Assembly: GCF_002286975.1 (NCBI RefSeq)
Contig: NZ_NSKB01000008.1
Span: 1-64,000 of the forward strand
Reading direction: 5' to 3'
DNA length: 64,000 nt
DNA from: Halomonas salipaludis
GTDB lineage: Bacteria; Pseudomonadota; Gammaproteobacteria; Pseudomonadales; Halomonadaceae
The position numbers and the translations under genes are program-made. Positions 34,821 through 44,582 of this stretch are shown piece by piece (position 1 is the first letter of the stretch; every line of letters starts with the position of its first letter). Below the pieces are notes generated by a model. The model ran no database searches. It saw only the letters and a list, made by a program, of their open reading frames with translations, and had not been told where the DNA came from.

Positions 34821-36941
34821 TTACCGATCATGATCGGCCATGAGCTGCTCATGATTGGCCACAATCTGCTTGTGCTGGCGCTCGAGCAGGACGAACGAGC
34901 CGACTGTCGCCGCCAGGCGCAACGCCTGCTCCTCGAGCCTGTCGGCCGCCGCGGCGGACTCTTCGACCAATGCTGCGTTCTGCTGGGTCATGCGGTCGAG
35001 CCCCACCACCGCCTGATTGACTTGACCGATACCCTGGCTCTGCTCGCTGGAGGCAGCGCTGATTTCGTCTAGAACATGGGTGACCCGCGCCACGCTGGCC
35101 ACGACTTCGCTCATGGTAGCGCCGGCGGCCCGCACGAGCTCCGAACCTGCCTGGGTCTTGGCGGTGGCGTCCTCGATCAGCTCCTTGATCTGCCGGGCGG
35201 CGGCAGCGCTGCGACTGGCCAGCTGACGCACTTCGCCGGCCACCACCGCAAAGCCACGGCCCTGCTCGCCAGCACGAGCCGCCTCCACCGAGGCGTTGAG
35301 CGCGAGCAGGTTGGTCTGAAAGGCAATGCCGTCCATCACCGAGACGATCTCGGCGATCCGCTGCGACGAGCTGTCGATGTCGTTCATGGTCCGCACGGCT
35401 TGCGACACCACTTCCCCGCCGCGGGAAGCGACCTGCGAGGCGCTGCGGGAGAGTTCATTCGCCTGCTGGGACGAGATGGCGGTGTGCTCGACGGTACTGG
35501 TCAACTGCTCCATGGAGGCCGAGGTCTCCTGCAGGTTGGCGGCCGCGGTTTCGGTTCGCGCCGACAGGTCCTGGCTGCCCATGGCAATCTCGCCGGCGGC
35601 GACACGCACCGAGTCGCTGCTGTCACGCACGTCAAGCAGCACGTCGTTCATCTTGTCGACGAAGGCATTGAACTGGATCGCCAGCCTGGCGCTTTCATCG
35701 CGGCCAGTGACCGGCAGACGCCGGGTCAGGTCGCCATTGCCGGCGGCGATGTCCTGCATGCGTTCGGCCAACCGCCGCAGCGGGCGCGCGATGCTCTCCC
35801 CCACGAGCCATGCCGCCACCAGCCCCAGGCCGGCAATCAGCAGTCCGATCAGGGTCATGCCCAGGATGTCTCTATCGAGCTGTTCCTCGGTCTGCCGCTG
35901 CAGCCCGTGCAGCCCGGCGAGCACCGCCTCTTCGGGCTGCCGAATCATCAGCACCCAGGTGCGGTCGACCTCACCGATGGTGAAAGGCCAGTAGAGCTCG
36001 ATCACACCCTGCTCGGCATCGTGCAGGTAGATCGCCTCACCGTGCTGGGCCTGCCGTATGCGCTCCTGCAGGGCGGCATCGAACACCTCGTTGAAAGGCT
36101 CACCCAGCCTGGCCTCCTCCCGGGTATGCGCTACCACTCCACCCAGCGGCGCCATCAGGGCCATTTCCCCCGCCCCTTGGTAGAGGTTGCGGTTTTCCGC
36201 TTCGAGCATGGATTGAATGAAGTCGACCGTCAGGTCGACGCCGGCAATGCCGCGAAACTCGCCGTCGACCAGCACCGGAGCAACGAAGGAGGTCAGCATC
36301 ACCTCCTCGTCTCCCACCTGGTAGACATCCGGGTCGGTAATGCAGGGCCGCAGCGTCTCCCTTGGACAGAGATAGTACTCACCGACGCGCAGACCATTAG
36401 ACTGCATGGCGTCGTTCTCCATGACCTCCTCATCCTGAGCCATGATCTCGAGTCGGCCGCTCTCGTCCCGATACCAGAGCGGCATGAAGCGGCCGTTCGG
36501 GCCATGCCCGGGAAGACCCTGACGGGAATAGACACCGTCCGGCCCAAAGGCATTGGGCTCCCAGGCGATATAAGCGACCGGAAGCTCCTGGTTGACTTCC
36601 AAAAACCTGCGAATGACATCGCTCAAGTCCCGGCGGCTCAAGCCAACCCCGGACGTCCCTTCCTCGGACTCCGAACCCATCAGCGAGTTGATCGCCGCCA
36701 GCCCCTTGGCCACCTCGAGCGCCTGGACCAACTGCACCTGAATGCGCTGCGCTTGATAGGAAGCCATGGCATGCAAGCGGCCTTCCGTCTCGTTGAGCAG
36801 TATGTCCTGCGCCCCAGAGCGAGTAGCTTGCTGGGATCTTGAATTTGCCATGACGAAGTATGCGGACAAGCCCAGCACGGCCAGGGTGATGGAAACGCCG
36901 ACCAGCAGCGTGACGAATGAGCGCAATGATTTGAATTTCAT
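34821..36941 (-). CDS. Methyl-accepting chemotaxis protein with dCACHE sensor domain
   Basis: A 706-residue chemoreceptor. A first membrane helix (about 9-31) leads to a periplasmic double-CACHE sensor (about 40-340; WEPNAFGPDGVYSRQG and FRGIAGVDLTVDF are typical), a second helix (about 359-380), HAMP (about 381-435) and a long signalling helix pair with the hairpin EQGRGFAVVAGEVRQLASRSA. There is no C-terminal CheR-binding pentapeptide. The start at 36941 places the first helix at the N-terminus. Operator copy 3 lies 117 bases upstream, so this receptor is likely co-regulated with iac and the TRAP genes and may sense the same compound. Ligand not proven. Confidence 0.92.
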   Translation of the reverse strand: MKFKSLRSFVTLLVGVSITLAVLGLSAYFVMANSRSQQATRSGAQDILLNETEGRLHAMASYQAQRIQVQLVQALEVAKGLAAINSLMGSESEEGTSGVGLSRRDLSDVIRRFLEVNQELPVAYIAWEPNAFGPDGVYSRQGLPGHGPNGRFMPLWYRDESGRLEIMAQDEEVMENDAMQSNGLRVGEYYLCPRETLRPCITDPDVYQVGDEEVMLTSFVAPVLVDGEFRGIAGVDLTVDFIQSMLEAENRNLYQGAGEMALMAPLGGVVAHTREEARLGEPFNEVFDAALQERIRQAQHGEAIYLHDAEQGVIELYWPFTIGEVDRTWVLMIRQPEEAVLAGLHGLQRQTEEQLDRDILGMTLIGLLIAGLGLVAAWLVGESIARPLRRLAERMQDIAAGNGDLTRRLPVTGRDESARLAIQFNAFVDKMNDVLLDVRDSSDSVRVAAGEIAMGSQDLSARTETAAANLQETSASMEQLTSTVEHTAISSQQANELSRSASQVASRGGEVVSQAVRTMNDIDSSSQRIAEIVSVMDGIAFQTNLLALNASVEAARAGEQGRGFAVVAGEVRQLASRSAAAARQIKELIEDATAKTQAGSELVRAAGATMSEVVASVARVTHVLDEISAASSEQSQGIGQVNQAVVGLDRMTQQNAALVEESAAAADRLEEQALRLAATVGSFVLLERQHKQIVANHEQLMADHDR

Positions 36942-37057
36942 AGCAATAGCCTGAATGGGGAGTTTCGTTGTTATTGGCAAGCAACCTCGTTGCGCACGGC
37001 GACACGAGCCTTAGACCTCGGGCCGCTCGGTCTGAGATGGCGAAGGCTGGCTTTCTT

Positions 37058-37079
37058 TCAATATCACATGAAATTTCAA
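37058..37079 (-). promoter_or_regulatory. Palindromic operator, copy 3, upstream of the chemoreceptor gene
   Basis: Identical over 22 bases to copy 2, with the palindrome TGAAATTTCA at 37069-37078. On the minus strand TTGGGT and TGATAT flank it at about 18 bases spacing. It lies in the 195-base gap between the DASS transporter stop and the chemoreceptor start. Confidence 0.7.
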
Positions 37080-37136
37080 CAAACACCCAAACTGATTTTC
37101 AACGCAGCATGGAGCAGCGACCGACAGAACTCAGTC

Positions 37137-38651
37137 TCAAGGAACCAGGCCAGCTATGCCGACCCCGAACACCAGTGGAGTGATGGTATAAAGCACCGCC
37201 ACGATCACCAACAGGCCGATCATGTTCATCCAGATACCGGCACGGATCATGTGGCGAATGGGCAGCTCGCCAGTGGCGAAGGCTACCGCATTGGAAGGCG
37301 TGGCCACTGGCAGCATGAAGGCGCAGCTGACAGCAAAGGTGACCACGATGGTCATTAACAGCGGATCGATGCCGAGTCCCGTGGCGATGGCTCCCATGAT
37401 GGGGAAGAAGGCGGCAGCCGTTGCGGTGTTACTGGTCAACTCAGTAAGCAGGATGATGATGAGGGCGGTGACCACCAGCACCAGCAGCGGCGGCAACCCC
37501 GCCAGCCCCGAGACGCTTGCGCCGATCCAGGCACTCAGCCCGGTGGCGGTGAACTGGGCCGAGAGGGTCAGACCACCGCCGAACAGGATCAGTACGCCCC
37601 ATGGCACTTCACGGGTCGCCGACCATTCCAGCAGGGTCCCCTGCCCGCGTGATGCGGGAATGACGAACATCAGGATAGCCGCCAGAATTGCGACACTGGT
37701 ATCGTTGATATTGGTCAGCCAGGGCAAGGTCGCGGCGATGGCTGGTACCCGCGCCAACAGCGGCAGGAACACCCAGCAGAACACCGCTCCGGCGAAGACC
37801 ATCAACACCCGACGCTCCTCGGGCGTCAGACGCCCCATCGCATTGAGCTCCGACTCGATCATCGCCCGGCCCCCCTGGATGTTCCCAACTTCGGCACGGA
37901 ACACCAGCTTGTTGAGCACCCACCAGGCCAGCAGCAGCATGACGAAGGAGAATGGCAGGCCCATCAACATCCAGTGTCCGAAACCGATGACGACTCCGTG
38001 GGAATCCTCCAGATAGGCACGCATCAGCGCCATGGGCGGCTGACCGATCAGGGTCGCCATGGAACCGATGGTGATCGCGTAGGCGATGCCGACCAGCACC
38101 GCTGCGGAGAACTTGGGTGTCGCCTCGCCATTGCCCAGCGACTTCACCAAAGCAATGATGGAGCCACCAATGGGCATCATGATCACCGCCGTGGCAGTAT
38201 TGCTGACCCACATGGTGATGAACCAACTGGCCGCCATCAGACCAAAAACGATCTGGGCTGGCCGGGTGCCGACCAGTAGCACCGTCATCAGCGCGAAACG
38301 CCGGTGCAGATTCCAGCGCTGGGTTGCCAGGCCCAGCAGCACACCGCCCAGTACCAGAAAGACGATGGAATGCGCATAGGGTGAGGCGGTTGCCCCTACG
38401 GTGGCGATACCGAAGAAGGGAAAGAGCACCAGCGGCAGCAGCGAGGTTACCGGAATCGGGATCGCCTCGGTCATCCACCACACCGCCATCAGCATGGCGA
38501 TTCCCGCCACCATACGTGCATCGAGGTCGAGGCTATTGGGCAACAGCGAGTAGGTGGCCAGGGCGATCAGCATGCCTGCGACTAGGGAAAGTGGCTTGAA
38601 GCCAGTGACGGCAGTGCCAGCAGGCGACGCGCTCATTTCGGCTGAATTCAT
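37137..38651 (-). CDS. DASS/SLC13-family anion transporter
   Basis: A 504-residue inner-membrane carrier of the divalent anion:sodium symporter family. Both copies of the SNT motif are present, in MWVSNTATAVIMMP and ELTSNTATAAAFFP, and the family opening MAVWWMTEAIPIPVTSLLP is clear. Such carriers bring in C4-C6 dicarboxylates, and some prefer other anions. The start at 38651 has CCAGGAG. It follows catA by 113 bases on the same strand, so it is probably the last gene of the cat operon and may carry cis,cis-muconate or an aromatic acid. Substrate is inferred from position only. Confidence 0.9.
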   Translation of the reverse strand: MNSAEMSASPAGTAVTGFKPLSLVAGMLIALATYSLLPNSLDLDARMVAGIAMLMAVWWMTEAIPIPVTSLLPLVLFPFFGIATVGATASPYAHSIVFLVLGGVLLGLATQRWNLHRRFALMTVLLVGTRPAQIVFGLMAASWFITMWVSNTATAVIMMPIGGSIIALVKSLGNGEATPKFSAAVLVGIAYAITIGSMATLIGQPPMALMRAYLEDSHGVVIGFGHWMLMGLPFSFVMLLLAWWVLNKLVFRAEVGNIQGGRAMIESELNAMGRLTPEERRVLMVFAGAVFCWVFLPLLARVPAIAATLPWLTNINDTSVAILAAILMFVIPASRGQGTLLEWSATREVPWGVLILFGGGLTLSAQFTATGLSAWIGASVSGLAGLPPLLVLVVTALIIILLTELTSNTATAAAFFPIMGAIATGLGIDPLLMTIVVTFAVSCAFMLPVATPSNAVAFATGELPIRHMIRAGIWMNMIGLLVIVAVLYTITPLVFGVGIAGLVP

Positions 38652-38764
38652 GTTGGGCTCCTGGTTATAGCGCTGGCACACACGCCATCAGAGGGACATG
38701 GGGGGCGTAGCTGACAGGCGTGCTGCCGGCGAGTGGATCGCTGCATGCGTCAGGCAGCGGGTGC

Positions 38765-39730
38765 TCAGGCCCTGGCGGAATCTCGCTTGGCCATCGCCTC
38801 GTCCTCCAATGCCCGCGGGCGCTTGTGACGGCTCTGCTGCTCGGGGTCGGTGGTGGGAGCGAGCTCAACATCGAACACCACCTCGGTGAAGGGAGCTTCG
38901 AGCCCGCGCTTGGCGGCCTCGGCGGCGTCCTCGATGCGGGTGGCGTCGACCACCAGCTCCTCGCGCGTGGCAAAGGCGAAGTCGTCCCAGGTGTACTCGT
39001 CGCCGGCCAGGTTGATCTGGGTGGTCAGGTGACGATGGCCCGGAGCGGAGACGAAGAAATGGATGTGCGCCGGGCGCTGGCCGTGACGGCCCAGCAGCTT
39101 GAGCACCTGGTCGGTGGGGCTGCCGGCCGGTACACCGTAACCGGAGGGGATGATGCTGCGCGCGCGGTAACGCCCCTCGGCATCGGCAATGATGGTGCGG
39201 CGCAGATTGTAGTCCGACTGCGAGGGGTCGAAGAACGAGTAGTTGCCCTTGGAGTTACAGTGCCAGATCTCGACCTTGGCGCTAGGGATCGGCTGGCCAT
39301 TCACGTCGTGTACCTGACCGGTCAGCCACATCACCTCGCCGTCGGGATCACTGCCGTCATCCAGCCGCGCGAAGCCCTCGACTTCCGGGGCGCCGGCCAC
39401 GTAGAGCGGGCCCTCGATGGTGCGCGGCGTGCCGCCGCTCAGACCCGCCTGCTCGTCGGCGGCGTCCATGCGCATGTCGAGGTAGTGGTCGAAACCGAGC
39501 CCCGGGGCCAGCAGGCCGAACTGGCTCTCCTTGCCCAGCTCGTTGAGCAGGCCCACCGCCGACCAGAACTCCTCGGGGCTGATGTCGAAGTCGTCGATCA
39601 GGCGGTACACGTCGGAGAGCAGGCGGTGCAGGATCTGCTTGGCGCGCTCGTTGCCGCCCTGCTGATCGCAGCCGGCCACGGCCCTGAGGAAGTTCTGCAC
39701 GTCGGGGGTGTCATGGATCTTCACGGTCAT
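38765..39730 (-). CDS. catA: Catechol 1,2-dioxygenase
   Basis: A 321-residue intradiol dioxygenase that opens catechol to cis,cis-muconate. The iron ligands are Y164 (GNYSFFD), Y198 (PSGYGVP), H222 and H224 (RPAHIHF), in almost the same positions as in the Acinetobacter enzyme. The N-terminal helical linker domain that forms the dimer and lipid tunnel is present (about 1-100). The C-terminal 25 residues are charged and poorly conserved. It lies in the order catB-catC-catA, the usual muconate branch. The start ATG at 39730 is the natural domain start. Confidence 0.95.
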   Translation of the reverse strand: MTVKIHDTPDVQNFLRAVAGCDQQGGNERAKQILHRLLSDVYRLIDDFDISPEEFWSAVGLLNELGKESQFGLLAPGLGFDHYLDMRMDAADEQAGLSGGTPRTIEGPLYVAGAPEVEGFARLDDGSDPDGEVMWLTGQVHDVNGQPIPSAKVEIWHCNSKGNYSFFDPSQSDYNLRRTIIADAEGRYRARSIIPSGYGVPAGSPTDQVLKLLGRHGQRPAHIHFFVSAPGHRHLTTQINLAGDEYTWDDFAFATREELVVDATRIEDAAEAAKRGLEAPFTEVVFDVELAPTTDPEQQSRHKRPRALEDEAMAKRDSARA

Positions 39731-39786
39731 GGGTTATACCTCGTTGTCATTGGATGCCCCGCAGGGCTGGCGTGATGGTTCGTGAA

Positions 39787-40077
39787 TCAGCTGTCGTCGT
39801 CGCGAATGGATGACGGATGGCGGCACAGCGGCTTGACGCCGATCTCCATCCACGGGAAGAGCGGCAGGCCCGCGACCAGCTCCTGCAACTCGGCGTTGTC
39901 GCGCACGTCGAATATGCTGACGTTGGCGTAGCTGCCGGCAACCCGCCACAGGTGGCGCCACTTGCCTCGGCGCTGTAGCTCCTGGGCGTACGCCTTCTCC
40001 CGCGCCTTGATCGCAGCGGCCTCATCGGCCGGCATCGTCGGCGGCAGCTTGACGGTCATTTCCACTTGGAAAAGCAT
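39787..40077 (-). CDS. catC: Muconolactone delta-isomerase
   Basis: A 96-residue ferredoxin-like enzyme that converts muconolactone to 3-oxoadipate enol-lactone. The opening MLFQVEMTVKLPP and the GKWRHLWRVAGSYANVSIFDV core are diagnostic. The length matches the decameric CatC family. A GAGGAGAA site precedes the ATG at 40077. It lies ten bases after catB and 56 bases before catA, clearly in one transcript. Confidence 0.96.
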   Translation of the reverse strand: MLFQVEMTVKLPPTMPADEAAAIKAREKAYAQELQRRGKWRHLWRVAGSYANVSIFDVRDNAELQELVAGLPLFPWMEIGVKPLCRHPSSIRDDDS

Positions 40078-40087
40078 GGATTTCTCC

Positions 40088-41206
40088 TCAACGGCGGACG
40101 TAATGCGCCAGTTTGTCTTCATCCAGGGCTACTCCCAGCCCCGGGCCTTGCGGCAGTGCAACGCCGAACTCGCCGTAGGCCAACGGCTCGGCGACGATGT
40201 CGTCCTCGAGCAGTAGCGGACCGAACATCTCGCTGCCCCAGGCCAGCTCGGGCAGCGTGGCCCAGGCGTGCAGAGAGGCGGCGGTGCCGATGGTGCCCTC
40301 CAGCAGAGTGCCGCCGTAAAGACCGATGCCAGCCGCCTGGGCCACCTCGCCCAGCGCCAAGGCACCGCGCGGGCCGCCAGACTTGGCGATCTTCAGTGCA
40401 TAGGCGCCGCTGAAGCCGGCAGCGGCCAGGGCGAAGCCGTCGCGGGCGTCGGCCACCGCCTCGTCGGCCAGCATCGGCACCTCGAAGCGCTTGGCCAGGC
40501 GCACCAGCCCGGCATGATCACGGGCGCAGATGGGCTGCTCGATCAGATCGATGCCGGCGGCCTGCAGCGCGGCGATGCCGCGCACGGCGGTGCTCTCGTC
40601 CCAGGCCTGGTTGACGTCGACACGCACGCTTGCCCGCTCGCCCAGCGCTTCCTTGATCGCGGCCACATGGCGCACGTCGTCATCCACGCCATTGGCGCCG
40701 ATCTTGAGCTTGAAGTCGCAGTGGCGGCGCTGCTCCAGGCGCTGGAAGGCCTCGTCGATGTCGCGGGAGGTATCGCCGCTGGCCAGGGTCCACAGCACCG
40801 GCAAGTGGTCGTGGCGCGTACCGCCGAGCAGCACGGCCATGGGCAGCCTCAGGCGCTTGCCCTGGGCGTCGAGCAGCGCGGTCTCCAGCGCCGACTTGGC
40901 GATGGCGTTGCCGCGGGCATGGCGGTCGAGCCGGGCGCGCAGCGTAGCGACGGCGTCTGCCGGCTGGCCGATCAGCAGCGGCGCCAGGTAGGCGTCGATA
41001 TTGCGCTTGATGCTCTCGGGGCTCTCGGGGCCGTAGGCGAGCCCGCCGATGGTGGTGCCTTCGCCCAGGCCCTCTACGCCGTCGCTGTCGCGCAGGCGCA
41101 CGATGACCAGCGTCTGGCAGGCCATGGTGGTCATTGAGAGCTTGTGGGGGCGGATGGTCGGCAGATCGACCAGCAGCGTTTCGATGGACTCGATGACAGA
41201 TGACAT
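40088..41206 (-). CDS. catB: Muconate cycloisomerase
   Basis: A 372-residue enolase-superfamily enzyme that closes cis,cis-muconate to muconolactone. The general-base pair K166-x-K168 (FKLKIG), the metal ligands D197 (RVDVNQ), E223 (LIEQP) and D248 (LADEA), and the opposite lysine K272 (ALKIAKSGG) are all visible. The start at 41206 gives the family length; the frame upstream is not conserved. It is the first gene of the cat operon and is divergent from catR, from which it is presumably activated. Confidence 0.96.
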   Translation of the reverse strand: MSSVIESIETLLVDLPTIRPHKLSMTTMACQTLVIVRLRDSDGVEGLGEGTTIGGLAYGPESPESIKRNIDAYLAPLLIGQPADAVATLRARLDRHARGNAIAKSALETALLDAQGKRLRLPMAVLLGGTRHDHLPVLWTLASGDTSRDIDEAFQRLEQRRHCDFKLKIGANGVDDDVRHVAAIKEALGERASVRVDVNQAWDESTAVRGIAALQAAGIDLIEQPICARDHAGLVRLAKRFEVPMLADEAVADARDGFALAAAGFSGAYALKIAKSGGPRGALALGEVAQAAGIGLYGGTLLEGTIGTAASLHAWATLPELAWGSEMFGPLLLEDDIVAEPLAYGEFGVALPQGPGLGVALDEDKLAHYVRR

Positions 41207-41308
41207 GCGCGCTCCGGCGGTTCGGTGTTTCGATACCATGGCAGTCTGATTGCCCCGACGCGGCCGAACCAATATCGTTTAGGTCCGGATCCATACCCTG
41301 GAGGTATC
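41207..41308. promoter_or_regulatory. catB-catR divergent control region
   Basis: A 102-base gap between two divergent start codons, the normal place for a LysR operator. An inverted repeat ATACC-N5-GGTAT lies at 41293-41307 and overlaps the catR ribosome site, which would suit autorepression. A second ATACC occurs near 41235 as GATACCATGG. No promoter hexamers are obvious. Confidence 0.5.
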
Positions 41309-42211
41309 ATGGAGCTGCGACATCTACGCTACTTCTGCGCCGTGGCGGAGGAGCTCAACCTGACCCGCGCGGCCGCCAAGCTACATATGGCACAGCCGCC
41401 TTTATCAAGACAAATCAAGCAGCTGGAGAGCGAGATAGGCGCCAGGCTGTTCGAGCGCAGTACCCGCGGGCTGCGCCTGACGCCGGCGGGCCAGTTTTTC
41501 CATGAGCATACCTTGCAGATACTGGAGAAGGTCGACACCACCGTTGCCGCGACCCAGCGCATGGCCCGCAGCAGACGCGTGATATTCGGCATCGGCTTCG
41601 TGCCGTCGATGTTCTACGGGCAGCTGCCGCTGTTGGTGCGGGAACTACGACAAAAGGATGGCATCGAGCTGGTGTTAGCCGAGCTGACCACGGTGCAACA
41701 GGTGAAGGCGCTCAAGAGCGGGCGCATCGACCTGGGCTTCGGACGGTTGCGCATCGACGACCCCGACGTGGAGCAGGACAACCTGTTCGACGAGCCGCTG
41801 CTGGCGGCCCTGCCCGAAGGCCACCCGCTGGCGGACACCAAACCGACCCTGGCCCAGCTCGCCGAGTACCCGCTGGTGCTGTTTCCGGCCCAGCCACGTC
41901 CGAGTTTTGCCGACATGACGCTGGGGCTATTTCGCCGCCGCGGCCTCAAGGTCAGCGTGGCCCATGAAGCCAACGAGCTGCAGACGGCGCTGGCGCTGGT
42001 CGCTTCGGAGATCGGCATCACCCTGGTGCCGGAGCAGGTCAAGCGAGTGAAACGCGATGGCATCGTCTACGTTTACCTCGCCGACCCGGGGCTCACCTCG
42101 CCGGTGATCTGCAGCCGGCGCAAGGGCGAAGCCCCCTCGCCGGTCATGCAGGAAGCCAACGCCATTCTCGAGGCCCTGCTGGAGAACCGGCGCAGCGGGC
42201 GCTATCCGTGA
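41309..42211 (+). CDS. catR: LysR-family regulator CatR/BenM-like
   Basis: A 300-residue LysR regulator whose N-terminus MELRHLRYFCAVAEELNLTRAAAKLHMAQPPLS (shown here in parts: MELRHLRYFCAVAEELN and AQPPLSRQIKQLE) closely follows the CatR/BenM group. The effector domain holds the inducer-loop sequences VPSMFYGQLP and EVASEIGITLVPE-like ALVASEIGITLVP. Known members respond to cis,cis-muconate and activate catB-type promoters. GGAGGT lies just before the ATG at 41309. It is divergent from catBCA. Confidence 0.9.
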   Translation: MELRHLRYFCAVAEELNLTRAAAKLHMAQPPLSRQIKQLESEIGARLFERSTRGLRLTPAGQFFHEHTLQILEKVDTTVAATQRMARSRRVIFGIGFVPSMFYGQLPLLVRELRQKDGIELVLAELTTVQQVKALKSGRIDLGFGRLRIDDPDVEQDNLFDEPLLAALPEGHPLADTKPTLAQLAEYPLVLFPAQPRPSFADMTLGLFRRRGLKVSVAHEANELQTALALVASEIGITLVPEQVKRVKRDGIVYVYLADPGLTSPVICSRRKGEAPSPVMQEANAILEALLENRRSGRYP

Positions 42212-42240
42212 AGACACCGTTCCCACCTCGCCCCCACGCT

Positions 42241-42273
42241 ATTAAAAAGGGCGCCCACTAGTGGACGCCCCCC
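42241..42273 (-). terminator. Rho-independent terminator between convergent catR and the crotonase gene
   Basis: Stem 42249-42258 with 42261-42270 (one mismatch), followed on the minus strand by TTTTTAAT. It serves the minus-strand crotonase gene and may also stop catR transcripts from the other side. Confidence 0.82.
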
Positions 42274-42310
42274 TGTTGGATCTCGCCTGATCATCGCCGC
42301 GGCGGTCGCC

Positions 42311-43084
42311 TCAACCATTCCGACCTTGACCCGCTGACATTTGCCTGGCGAAGAAGCCATCGATCGCCGCCTGCGCTTCGGGCGAGCGACAACGTTCCAG
42401 CAACTGCTGTTCTTCGTGGTCGAAGGCGCGGCTGATCGCCTCGGCGTCGCCTTCCCGCAGCAGCGCCTTGGTGGCCAGTAGCGCATCGAAGGGCTTGGCG
42501 ATCAGGTGGGTGGCACAGGTGAATGCTTGTTCCAAGGCCATCCCATCGGGAGTGGTATCGGTCAACAGGCCCAGTTCACAGGCGCGGGCCGCGGAAAAGG
42601 AGGTACCCAGCATGAGCATCTCGCTGGCCGCCTTGTTGCCGGCCAGCTTGGGCAGCATATGCGTGGTGGCCCCCAGGGGCGTCAGGGCAAAATTGACGAA
42701 TGGCAGGTAGAAAGAGGTCGAATTTCCCGCGTAGGCGAAATCGCAGTGCATCAGGATCGATGAGCCGAGCCCCAGGGCGAGGCCCTCCGCGGCGGCGATG
42801 ACCGGCTTGGGAAAGGCGTAAAGACGGCGCAGGAAGGTGATGGCCGGCACCTCCGTCGCCTCCGCCAGCGCCTTGTAGTTGGCCAGGTCATTGCCTGCAG
42901 TAAAGCAGTTCTCGCTGCCGGTGATGATCAGGACCTTGGCCGCGTCGTCTGCCTTGGCCGCGGCAAGCGCATCGATCAGTTGAGCGTAGCTTGCCTCATC
43001 CAGGATATTGCGCCGTTCGGGCCCGCTGATCTTCAGCAGCGTAATGCCATCCGCTCGGTGGGACGTCGTGATTCGAGTCGCCAT
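42311..43084 (-). CDS. Enoyl-CoA hydratase/isomerase family protein
   Basis: A 257-residue crotonase with the oxyanion loop ENCFTAGNDLANYKAL and the second loop EGLALGLGSSILMHCD. The second catalytic position is PFVNFALTPLGATT, where hydratases usually carry glutamate, so isomerase or hydrolase chemistry is possible. The sequence AGND in place of AGAD and the long C-terminal helix are typical of the Eci/PaaG-like branch. GGAGGT precedes the ATG. It stands alone between catR and pobA with its own terminator. Confidence 0.85.
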   Translation of the reverse strand: MATRITTSHRADGITLLKISGPERRNILDEASYAQLIDALAAAKADDAAKVLIITGSENCFTAGNDLANYKALAEATEVPAITFLRRLYAFPKPVIAAAEGLALGLGSSILMHCDFAYAGNSTSFYLPFVNFALTPLGATTHMLPKLAGNKAASEMLMLGTSFSAARACELGLLTDTTPDGMALEQAFTCATHLIAKPFDALLATKALLREGDAEAISRAFDHEEQQLLERCRSPEAQAAIDGFFARQMSAGQGRNG

Positions 43085-43183
43085 GCGCTACCTCCATTGC
43101 AGACAGAGAACCTATTCCTAGCATAAGTAGTTTTTGATGAGCGTGCTAAATTTTCTTTGGCACGACGCCGGTGGTATCTCGGT

Positions 43184-43214
43184 AAACAAAAAAGCCCGAG
43201 CGTAGTGCCCGGGC
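43184..43214 (-). terminator. Rho-independent terminator after pobA
   Basis: On the minus strand GCCCGGGC and GCTCGGGC pair around ACTAC and are followed by TTTTTTGTTT. It starts 30 bases after the pobA stop codon. Confidence 0.85.
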
Positions 43215-43243
43215 CAAGGAGGACGAAATGATCGATTGGCGTG

Positions 43244-44582
<1,339 letters not shown>

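Noticed and set aside
35076-36842. A 588-codon open frame on the plus strand
   Set aside because: Antisense to the chemoreceptor; no domain and biased composition.
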